From Limnoraphis robusta CS-951 (GTDB lineage: Bacteria; Cyanobacteriota; Cyanobacteriia; Cyanobacteriales; Microcoleaceae), in contig NZ_LATL02000190.1 in assembly GCF_000972705.2 (NCBI RefSeq), positions 2,675 to 21,471 on the forward strand: 18,797 nt of DNA, written 5' to 3'. Positions 1-6,889 of this stretch are shown in pieces; the first letter of the stretch is position 1; each line of letters opens with the position of its first letter. A program made the position numbers and the translations under genes. Below the pieces are notes generated by a model, which was given only the letters and a program-made list of their open reading frames with translations, was not told where the DNA came from and ran no database searches.

Positions 1-369
1 GATATGTTTCCTGTTCTCTGAAAGCTTCCACCCGCAAGTCTTGTATTCAACAGAACGAGCGTGTTTTTTAAACTTAGGGAATCCTTTCAAACCGGGTAAT
101 TTTCGCTTACAGTTGTTGTAAAACTTGCTAATTGCACTCCAACTACATTCAGCCGCAGACTGCCTAGCTTGAGAGTTGAGCTTGTTCGCAAAAGGATATT
201 GTTTAGCTAGCACCTTGCAATATTTGTTGAGGTCGTACTTGCTCACCATTTTGTTGTCCATCCAGTATCTTAAACAAGAGTTTCGGATGAACTTGTAGGA
301 GCGTATCGCCTCGTCAATTGCTTGATACTGGCTATCTTTACCTTTTGCTTTAAACTCAAAAACTATCAA
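1..369 (-). CDS. tnpB: IS605-family TnpB (OrfB), N-terminal part, truncated by window edge
   Basis: This is an open frame of 123 codons without a stop, running off the window at base 1. It starts at a TTG (bases 367-369): the next in-frame codons upstream are GAA, TCC and the stop TAG, so no ATG start is available. The protein begins IVFEFKAKGKDSQYQAIDEA and continues with IRNSCLRYWMDN, then a basic stretch with PGLKGFPKFKKHARSVEYKT. This is the typical N-terminus of the RNA-guided nuclease TnpB (OrfB) of IS200/IS605-type elements in cyanobacteria. The RuvC-like catalytic motifs and the 3' end, where the guide RNA would be encoded, lie outside the window, so activity cannot be judged. No tnpA is visible on this side. 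The family call is firm; whether the gene is intact is unknown. Confidence 0.85.
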   Translation of the reverse strand, partial: MIVFEFKAKGKDSQYQAIDEAIRSYKFIRNSCLRYWMDNKMVSKYDLNKYCKVLAKQYPFANKLNSQARQSAAECSWSAISKFYNNCKRKLPGLKGFPKFKKHARSVEYKTCGWKLSENRKHI

Positions 370-471
370 TTCGGACTACTTACCTTTTAATTTATACCGA
401 ACATGATAGCATAGATTTGTCTAACACAACCACATCGAGCGGTTGTTTTTTACTTTGGGGAGTCCATGTAT

Positions 472-491
472 CCCCGCCATAAATGACGGGG
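472..491. repeat. Subterminal hairpin of the insertion sequence
   Basis: The arms are nine bases long with a two-base loop (AA) and one C-A mismatch. The minus strand continues into AATAAAACCCC-type sequence on the outer side. Such imperfect hairpins are the recognition structures at the ends of IS200/IS605 elements. It could also act as a terminator-like structure shielding tnpB from outside transcription. Confidence 0.6.
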
Positions 492-562
492 TTTTATTGC
501 TCCCCAAACCCCACATCCGATAACTGTATGAAGTTGCTCAACTGGGTTCACAGGTCTTGAGT

Positions 563-922
563 TTAATATCGATCCTGAGTTGTCAATGAGAGCGTCATCG
601 CCGAGCGGACAAAACTATAACTAACATTTTGCCAACGGGGGTTACAGACTTGACCTTCTACGACATCGAAATGAACTAAAAACCAACGATCTACTAAACT
701 CCCCCGTTCGAGTATGCGTTCAAAATACATAACTCGTTCGGGATCGATGTAGTATTTTTGACAAATTTGATCGAGTAAAATCTCAAAAGCTCGACCGATA
801 CTGACTCCCGTGTTCCAGGGTAACTCTGTAACGGTGATCACTTTACCCCCATCGGGCTTAGAATGAATGGCTACATCAGATTTACAGATGCTACCGGGCC
901 AAAGTTCACATTTAAATAACAT
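563..922 (-). CDS. Small protein of unknown function, 119 residues
   Basis: I do not recognise a family. The ATG at 920-922 is preceded on the minus strand by GAGGATA, a fair ribosome binding site about 11 bases upstream, and the frame is open for 119 codons. The protein is soluble, with no signal peptide or membrane segment. It has three cysteines (C5, C13 and one in GQVCNPRW), a mixed alpha/beta look and a tryptophan-rich C-terminal half (DRWFLVHFDVVEG, NPRWQNVSY). It stands alone between the insertion sequence end and the divergent histidine kinase gene. The good start signal and balanced composition suggest a real gene. No function is proposed. Confidence 0.65.
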   Translation of the reverse strand: MLFKCELWPGSICKSDVAIHSKPDGGKVITVTELPWNTGVSIGRAFEILLDQICQKYYIDPERVMYFERILERGSLVDRWFLVHFDVVEGQVCNPRWQNVSYSFVRSAMTLSLTTQDRY

Positions 923-1336
923 TGTGAGAATATCCTCATATTAAACTGCAAACACAACAGAGATCATTCTCTGCTATCTTCATTCTCTCCGAGAAAGTTT
1001 ATTAAGTAAACCTTAAGATACAAAAAAATGTACACTGTGAACAGAATGATGACTTTTAAGATTTGCTTAACCTATTGTACCAAGGAAAGATCAGCGATCA
1101 AAGCGATCGCTGATAATAGAAATAGCAGCATTTTCCAGTCGGAAGTCTTTAACTTTAGTCGCTTGTCCCCTTTGACACTGACCAAAAGAGGGCAAGACTC
1201 TCAATAAAAACCAAAAATCAGCTTTTTGCAGTGGGTTCGACTGATAGTCAGTCGCTCGGTCTAAAACATCTGTGCATCCCGAGAAAAACTAAAGCAAAGT
1301 TGACCCGATGAATTGATCAGCAAATAGTTCATCAAA
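923..1336. other. Divergent intergenic region between the 119-residue gene and the histidine kinase gene
   Basis: This 414-bp gap has no plausible gene. It contains three inverted repeats: CAGAGA/TCTCTG at 958-973; a nine-base stem TCAGCGATC/GATCGCTGA at 1091-1099 and 1105-1113, overlapping a HIP1 octamer at 1103-1110; and CGACTGA/TCAGTCG at 1238-1254. A TTGACC at 1300-1305 with AATAGT 17 bases later could be a weak promoter, giving an almost leaderless message for the kinase gene. Another perfect TTGACA (1172-1177) lacks a convincing -10 partner. Confidence 0.5.
1091..1113. repeat. Hairpin with embedded HIP1 octamer
   Basis: The stem TCAGCGATC / GATCGCTGA is perfect over nine bases with a five-base loop and contains GCGATCGC at 1103-1110. 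HIP1 octamers are abundant in many cyanobacterial genomes and are usually not specific regulatory sites. Confidence 0.5.
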
Positions 1337-4300
1337 ATGACAATGAATCAATCAAAACCCTATAAGAAGCTTATACTGGTGATCCTTCCCCTCGTATGTA
1401 TCCTACTTTATACAACCCATTACCCAAGGACAATACAAGCAGTAGAATCAACAGTATCCCAACCCTTAAATCACATTGCACCCGGTACAAAACCAACAAC
1501 AAACCCAAGCTGGGATCTGGGAAAATTTACTAAATTCCAACACCTGACGACCGAGGATGGGTTATCGAGTGACTTAATCTGGAATATCGTCCAAGACCAC
1601 GATGGGTTCATGTGGTTTAGCACCTGTGATGGACTAAACCGCTATGATGGTCATACTGTGAAGGTCTTTAGAAACGCTCCAGACGACCCCCAGAGTTTGA
1701 GTTCAAGTGTGCTACGCAATCTCTATGTTACCTCCACAGGAACCCTCTGGGTTGGCACCTGGTCAGCAGATGGACTCAATCAATATGACCCCTTAACCGA
1801 AAGTTTTATCCGCTATCAGCACGACCCCAATCACCCTAACAGCCTCAGTAATAATAACGTCACTGCTATCTACGAAGATCGCAATGGCACGCTTTGGGTA
1901 GGAACCAAAGGCGGTTTAAATCAATTCCATCCAAAGACAGGTCAGTTTACCCATTATCTCCATGACCCCAACAATCCTCAAAGTTTGATTAGTAACACCA
2001 TTTGGGCAATCCATGAAGACCGGACGGGGGGACTTTGGATCGGGACAGCCAACGGACTCGACCGATTTGATCGCGCCACCGGAAAGTTTACCCATTACCA
2101 ACACGATGCAACCAATCCCCAGAGTATTAGTGACAATCTGATCTGGTTCATTTATGAAGACCGTCAGGGAGTTCTGTGGGTTGGCACCGAAGAAGGTCTG
2201 AACACCCTAGATCGAGATACCGGAAAATTCACCCGTTATTTGTACGATCCGAATAATCCTCAGAGTTTGAGTAGCGATACTGTGTTTTCTGTGGTTGAGG
2301 ATCGATATGGCTTTCTTTGGTTTGCGACGATTGGGGGCGTGAGTCGCTTTGATCGCACCACAAACACCTTTACCCGCTATCGCAACAATTCCGCCGATCG
2401 CTACAGTCTTAGTAGTAATGAGATCTGGCACATTTATCAAGACCAAACCGGGATGTTGTGGATGTCTACATTTCAAGGAGTGAATATTCTCGATCCTGAA
2501 GCTAAAGCATTCAAACATTATCGGGCAATTCCAGGCGACCCCAATACATTGCTTAGTAATACCGTCTCTACGCTGTATGAAGACCGATCAGGGATGATGT
2601 GGATTGGCACCATTGGGGCGTTGAGTCAATGGAACCGAAAAACCGGAACCTTCACCCATTACAAGTATGATCCCAAAAATCCTAATAGTGTGAGACCTTC
2701 GGGGGTAAAAGCGATTCTAGAAGACCAAGAGGGGATGCTATGGATCGGGACTGCTGCCGACGGATTGAGTCAGTTTGATCGGACAACGGGAAGATTTACC
2801 CATTATGTCAATGACTCTACCGATCCTGACAGTCTCATCCATAATTTTATTACCGATATTGATCAAGACCGCGCCGGGAACCTGTGGATTTGTACTTGGG
2901 GCGGTTTGGATAAATTAGATCGCCAAACGGGAAAATTCACCCATTATCAACACGATCCCCAAAATCCTAATACATTGATTGACAATCAAACAAATGTTCT
3001 CTACGAAGACCAACAGGGAACAGTTTGGGTGGGGACGATGACGGGGCTAGATCGCTTTGACCCTGAGACAGAAACCTTTACCCACTATCTCCATGATGTC
3101 AAAAACTTGAACATCGAGGGCGGAAATCTTGTGGCTTCCGTATACTCTATGTATGAAGATCGAAGCGGTCAGTTTTGGATTGGTACCGCAAAAGGGCTAG
3201 GTCAATTGGATCTTGAGGCTCGTCGATTTACGGATTACACCCTACAAAAGATGATCTTCAATATTTTAGAAGAAGATGTTTCTGGCAAGAGTGAGGTAGC
3301 AGAGTTATGGCTGAGTGCTTCTACGGGGCTGCTGCGATTTAATCCCCAAACTGAAACATTTCGCACTTATACGGTGAGCGATGGACTGCAAAGCAATACT
3401 TTTTCGTTAAGAAATGCCAGCTATAAAAGTCGTACTGGGGAGTTCTTTTTTGGCGGTCCGAATGGAATTACGGCGTTTTATCCCGATCAGATTCAAGATA
3501 ATCCTCATCTTCCTCCAGTGGTAATTACGGATTTTCAATTAAAAGGTAAATCTGTTCCCATTGGAAAAGATTCGGTTCTCAAACAATCTATTCTCAAAAC
3601 TAAGCACATCACTTTATCCTATCGCGATCGCGTTTTTTCTTTTGAATTTGCGGCTTTAAATTATCGCGCCCCGGAAAACAACCGCTACAAGTATTGCTTA
3701 GAAGGATTTGAAAAACAATGGACCGAAGTTGACAGTGACCGCAATTTTGCCACTTATACCAATTTGAATCCCGGTCACTATGTCTTTCGGGTGATGGGGT
3801 CGAATAATGATGGACTCTGGAACTCTCAAGGCGCATTGATCGCTATTACTGTCACGCCTCCTTGGTGGGAAACATTTTGGTTTCGAGGGGTGTTTATCGT
3901 GTTATCTTTAGGAATCATTATCGGTGTATATCGGTGGCGGGTGTATGCGATCAAACAACGCAACCTTGAATTAGAAAAACAAGTCAGAGAACGCACGATA
4001 GAGTTAATCCTTGCTAAAGAAAAAGCTGACGTTGCAAATCAAGCTAAAAGTGCTTTTCTGTCTAACATGAGCCATGAACTTCGTACTCCTCTTAATGGTA
4101 TTCTTGGATATGCCCAAATCCTTCAACGAGAAAAGGGTTTAGATGCGGAACAAAAAGAGGGTTTAAATGTTATTTATAACAGTGGCTATCATTTATTGAT
4201 GTTAATTAATGATCTGCTTGATTTAGCTAAAATTGAAGCCGGAAAAGCAGAATTGTATCCCCATAAAATAAATTTTTCTGATTTTCTTGAGAGTGTAGTT

Positions 4301-5449
4301 GGGGTGATTCGTATGGCGGCTTATCAAAAAGAGATTCGGTTTTCCTTTGAAAAGGATGCCCACTTACCGCTCACCATAGAAGCTGATGAAAAACGGTTGC
4401 GTCAATTGTTGTTAAATCTGTTAGGAAATGCGGTAAAATTTACGGAGCAGGGAACCGTTACTTTTCGCGTCAAACGGGTTGATTCTGTTACTCTTAATCA
4501 GAAATCAGCCGTTAATATTCGCTTTGAAATTACGGATACAGGAGTTGGGCTAACTGCCGAACAAATGAGGAAAATATTCCATCCCTTTGAACAGGTGGGA
4601 GAAGCCAAAAAACGGGTTGAAGGAACGGGTTTAGGTTTAACGATTAGTCGTCAATTGGTTAACCTGATGGGCGGTGAAATTCAAGTTGAAAGTGAGCTAA
4701 ATAAAGGCTCAATATTTTGGTTTGAAATACCATTTTTGATCGCTATCGATAACGTAGTTTCTAGTTCAAGACTACCGCAGATTTATAAAATTGTTGGCTA
4801 TTCAGGAAAACGCCGTAAAATTTTGATCGTCGATGATCGATTAGAAAATCGCATAGTGTTACTGAATTTGCTTGCTCCTTTGGGCTTTGAGGTGATTTTA
4901 GCTCAAGAAGGTGAAGAAGGAGTTCAACAAGCAAAAACCGTTTATCCTGATTTGATTTTAGCAGATTTAGTCATGCCTGTGATGAATGGTTTTAAAATGG
5001 TGCAAGTCATTCAGCAAACTCCAGACATTCAACATATACCCATTGTTGCGGTTTCTGCGAGTGTCTTTGAAGATGATCAAGAGGAAAGTTTTAACATGGG
5101 TTGTCAAGGGTTTTTATCGAAGCCCGTTGAAGCCGAAAAATTGTTTGCATTGTTGGCTCAATTATTACAGTTTGAATGGATTTATGAGACTGTAAATTCT
5201 CAACCAAATCTCTTAGAAAAAGATCAAATTTCAGAAGAAAATATTATCCCGCCTCCTCAACAAGAACTAGAAGAACTTTATCAATTAACGATGTTTGGAG
5301 ATCTCGAAAAAGTCCAACTCAAAGCCGATCAGATTGAAAACATGAATTCTAAATATCGTCCCTTTACTCAAAAAGTTCGCGCCTACGCTCAGAAATTAGA
5401 GGATGAGATGATTTTAGATTTATTAACCGAGTATCTAGACAAACAATAA
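1337..5449 (+). CDS. Hybrid sensor histidine kinase with double seven-blade propeller sensor, Y_Y_Y domain and C-terminal receiver
   Basis: This 1370-residue membrane sensor kinase detects an extracytoplasmic signal and autophosphorylates on histidine. An N-terminal hydrophobic segment (about 10-28) is followed by Reg_prop repeats (about 60-715), each with a core like LWVGTxxGL and a linker like TGxFTHYxHDPxNPxSL. I count 14 cores, enough for two seven-bladed propellers. Next come a Y_Y_Y domain (about 757-840), a transmembrane helix (about 846-866), a HisKA domain with H913 in NMSHELRTPLNG, and a HATPase (about 1010-1131) with N, G1 (DTGVGL) and G2 (GTGLGL) boxes. The receiver (about 1163-1280) has acidic D1166/D1167, acceptor D1210 and K1262. 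The roughly 70-residue tail has no visible Hpt histidine. No clear ribosome binding site precedes the ATG; a second ATG lies two codons later. The architecture resembles hybrid two-component systems that sense polysaccharide breakdown products in Bacteroidetes, but the ligand here is unknown. Confidence 0.93.
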   Translation: MTMNQSKPYKKLILVILPLVCILLYTTHYPRTIQAVESTVSQPLNHIAPGTKPTTNPSWDLGKFTKFQHLTTEDGLSSDLIWNIVQDHDGFMWFSTCDGLNRYDGHTVKVFRNAPDDPQSLSSSVLRNLYVTSTGTLWVGTWSADGLNQYDPLTESFIRYQHDPNHPNSLSNNNVTAIYEDRNGTLWVGTKGGLNQFHPKTGQFTHYLHDPNNPQSLISNTIWAIHEDRTGGLWIGTANGLDRFDRATGKFTHYQHDATNPQSISDNLIWFIYEDRQGVLWVGTEEGLNTLDRDTGKFTRYLYDPNNPQSLSSDTVFSVVEDRYGFLWFATIGGVSRFDRTTNTFTRYRNNSADRYSLSSNEIWHIYQDQTGMLWMSTFQGVNILDPEAKAFKHYRAIPGDPNTLLSNTVSTLYEDRSGMMWIGTIGALSQWNRKTGTFTHYKYDPKNPNSVRPSGVKAILEDQEGMLWIGTAADGLSQFDRTTGRFTHYVNDSTDPDSLIHNFITDIDQDRAGNLWICTWGGLDKLDRQTGKFTHYQHDPQNPNTLIDNQTNVLYEDQQGTVWVGTMTGLDRFDPETETFTHYLHDVKNLNIEGGNLVASVYSMYEDRSGQFWIGTAKGLGQLDLEARRFTDYTLQKMIFNILEEDVSGKSEVAELWLSASTGLLRFNPQTETFRTYTVSDGLQSNTFSLRNASYKSRTGEFFFGGPNGITAFYPDQIQDNPHLPPVVITDFQLKGKSVPIGKDSVLKQSILKTKHITLSYRDRVFSFEFAALNYRAPENNRYKYCLEGFEKQWTEVDSDRNFATYTNLNPGHYVFRVMGSNNDGLWNSQGALIAITVTPPWWETFWFRGVFIVLSLGIIIGVYRWRVYAIKQRNLELEKQVRERTIELILAKEKADVANQAKSAFLSNMSHELRTPLNGILGYAQILQREKGLDAEQKEGLNVIYNSGYHLLMLINDLLDLAKIEAGKAELYPHKINFSDFLESVVGVIRMAAYQKEIRFSFEKDAHLPLTIEADEKRLRQLLLNLLGNAVKFTEQGTVTFRVKRVDSVTLNQKSAVNIRFEITDTGVGLTAEQMRKIFHPFEQVGEAKKRVEGTGLGLTISRQLVNLMGGEIQVESELNKGSIFWFEIPFLIAIDNVVSSSRLPQIYKIVGYSGKRRKILIVDDRLENRIVLLNLLAPLGFEVILAQEGEEGVQQAKTVYPDLILADLVMPVMNGFKMVQVIQQTPDIQHIPIVAVSASVFEDDQEESFNMGCQGFLSKPVEAEKLFALLAQLLQFEWIYETVNSQPNLLEKDQISEENIIPPPQQELEELYQLTMFGDLEKVQLKADQIENMNSKYRPFTQKVRAYAQKLEDEMILDLLTEYLDKQ
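1600..3490 (+). repeat. In-gene tandem repeat of propeller blades, about 147-150 bp period
   Basis: Each unit encodes about 49 residues with EDRxGxLWIGTxxGLxxFDRxTGxFTHYxHDPxNPxSLxxN. The middle units, around 1860-2260 and 2640-3060, are the most alike, for example repeated CATTA(C/T)CAACACGAT stretches. Terminal units are more diverged. This matches propeller blade duplication rather than a mobile or CRISPR repeat. Confidence 0.85.
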
Positions 5450-5487
5450 AAATAATTAATATGTTATGTAGCACCCAAATAATAGTT

Positions 5488-5493
5488 AGGAGG
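5488..5493 (+). promoter_or_regulatory. Strong Shine-Dalgarno site of the diguanylate cyclase gene
   Basis: AGGAGG lies five bases before the ATG at 5499. It is the strongest ribosome binding site seen in the window. It fixes the start and suggests that the downstream gene of the pair is translated efficiently and independently of the kinase gene. Confidence 0.8.
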
Positions 5494-5498
5494 ATATA

Positions 5499-6404
5499 AT
5501 GGAAGATGGTCATAGTGATGGTGTAATCTTAGTCATTGATGATGATCAAACCAATATCAAGGTAATCATTGATACGTTAAAACCCGCCGGGTTGACGATT
5601 ATTTCTGCTCGCAATGGAGAAATGGGAATCAAGCGGGCGTTATATGCCCTTCCTGATTTAATATTACTTGATGTGATGATGCCGGGTATTGATGGCTTTG
5701 AAACTTGTCGTCGTTTAAAATCAGAACCCACAACACAATCAATTCCTGTTTTATTTATGACCGCTTTAGATCATGAAGATAGTAAGGTAAAAGGATTTAA
5801 TGCGGGGGGAGTCGATTATATTACCAAACCCTTTGGATCTCGAGAAGTTATCGCCAGGGTGAAAACCCATCTTAATCTTAAGCGCAAGCAAGACTTATTA
5901 GAACGTTTAGCAGCGATTGATGGCTTAACAGAAATCCCAAACCGTCGTCAGTTTGATACCGTTATTGAAAAGGAATGGTGGCGTGCAAAACGCTCTGAAG
6001 TTCCCCTGTCTTTAATTTTACTGGATATTGATTATTTTAAAAAGTTTAATGATGGCTATGGGCATTCCTGTGGTGATGAATGCTTGAGAAAAGTTGCACA
6101 AACTTTAGCCCGTTCGGTTCAACGTTCATCGGATTTTGTTGCTCGATATGGAGGGGAAGAATTTGCCGTGATTTTACCCGAAACTCCCCTAGATGCGGCT
6201 CGAGACATTGCGGAGAAAATTCGAGAAAATGTAGAGTCTTTACAGCTTTGTCATGCTTTTTCTGATGTTTCAGATTATGTCACTTTGAGTTTGGGCGTGG
6301 CGACTCTGATTCCGACTGATGAAACCTCTCCCCAAATTTTAATTGAAATGGCGGATCAAGCTTTGTATCGAGCAAAAGCAAACGGACGAAATCAGGTGAA
6401 ATAA
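5499..6404 (+). CDS. Response regulator with GGDEF output domain (diguanylate cyclase)
   Basis: This 301-residue protein should make cyclic di-GMP from two GTP when its receiver is phosphorylated. The receiver (about 9-125) has the acidic pocket D14-D16, acceptor D58 in LILLDVMMPGIDGFE and K110 in YITKPFG. The GGDEF domain (about 135-300) has the catalytic signature GGEEF at 218-222. RSSD five residues upstream matches the RxxD inhibitory site, so product inhibition is likely. There is no membrane segment. The gene starts 49 bp after the hybrid kinase on the same strand, so the kinase is its probable phosphate source. Since the kinase already has its own receiver and no visible Hpt domain, either direct transfer from H913 or an Hpt protein encoded elsewhere would be needed. 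It resembles PleD/RpfG-class regulators without a second receiver. Confidence 0.93.
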   Translation: MEDGHSDGVILVIDDDQTNIKVIIDTLKPAGLTIISARNGEMGIKRALYALPDLILLDVMMPGIDGFETCRRLKSEPTTQSIPVLFMTALDHEDSKVKGFNAGGVDYITKPFGSREVIARVKTHLNLKRKQDLLERLAAIDGLTEIPNRRQFDTVIEKEWWRAKRSEVPLSLILLDIDYFKKFNDGYGHSCGDECLRKVAQTLARSVQRSSDFVARYGGEEFAVILPETPLDAARDIAEKIRENVESLQLCHAFSDVSDYVTLSLGVATLIPTDETSPQILIEMADQALYRAKANGRNQVK

Positions 6405-6518
6405 TAATACAGCAAAAGGCAATTATTTTAAATTATATTATCTCTAAAGGCAGGGCAACAAAGTTAATGAAGTTGGGGGTTAATTGAGATGAGATTGAGT
6501 CAAGTCAATCCCGATATT

Positions 6519-6788
6519 TTAAAACACTTGAATCCATTCTTTCACGTCATATTCTATCCAAATTCCATTAATCCAGTAAGGATCGGATTCAATTAAGTTG
6601 CGTACAATTTGCTCATTTTCTGCGTCATAAATTCCGAAAACTTGGGTTAAATCTTTAGTCGGGCCAATTGTCATCACAAGTCCGGCTTCTTTTTGTTTTT
6701 TTATTCCTTCTAAATGGGCTGTTCGGTAAGGTTCTCGCTTTTCGATAACATTCTCACAGTAAGTCCCAAACAGAATATATTTTGGCAT
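6519..6788 (-). CDS. YciI family protein
   Basis: This is an 89-residue protein starting MPKYILFGTYCENV. I chose the ATG at 6786-6788 rather than the one at 6824 because family members begin directly with this first beta strand, and the extra 12 residues fall in the palindromic spacer. Conserved family features are visible: R-x-x-H-L with H25, GP at 42-43, and D69 in ESDPYWINGIW. YciI-like domains have a ferredoxin-like fold with a His-Asp pair; some act as dehydrochlorinases or associate with larger enzymes, but most members have no known role. It lies 101 bp downstream of pheT on the same strand, and no good Shine-Dalgarno site is visible. Co-transcription with pheT is possible unless the palindrome between them terminates. 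Confidence 0.8.
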   Translation of the reverse strand: MPKYILFGTYCENVIEKREPYRTAHLEGIKKQKEAGLVMTIGPTKDLTQVFGIYDAENEQIVRNLIESDPYWINGIWIEYDVKEWIQVF

Positions 6789-6797
6789 TTTTTTAAT

Positions 6798-6881
6798 AAA
6801 AATAGAGTGGGTAAGGGGTATCAAATGAGTTTGTCTGAAACGAAGTCAAACAGTCTATCATTTGACACACCCTACTATTTT
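6798..6881. repeat. Imperfect palindrome of about 84 bp between pheT and the YciI gene
   Basis: Nested complementary blocks are visible: AAAATAG/CTATTTT at the outer ends, GGGT (6809-6812) with ACCC (6869-6872), TCAAATGA (6821-6828) with TCATTTGA (6858-6865), and GTTTG (6829-6833) with CAAAC (6847-6851). The whole could fold into one long interrupted stem. It may be a terminator or processing site after pheT, or a small non-coding mobile remnant (MITE-like). No flanking target duplication is evident. Confidence 0.55.
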
Positions 6882-6889
6882 GAAATCAG

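Larger units (their letters stand above)
1..491 (-). mobile_element. IS605/IS1341-type insertion sequence, 5' (left-end) portion
   Basis: The element comprises the tnpB start and about 120 bases upstream of it. A hairpin (arms 472-480 and 483-491, CCCCGCCAT against ATGACGGGG, one mismatch) lies close to where the left end should be. IS200/IS605 elements have subterminal hairpins instead of inverted terminal repeats and make no target duplication, so the exact boundary cannot be read from one side. It could lie some bases beyond 491. Confidence 0.6.

Noticed and set aside
1600..3490. Regular repeats that could be mistaken for a CRISPR-like or other repeat array
   Set aside because: The roughly 147-bp period is in frame and translates to propeller blades; there are no constant repeats with variable spacers.
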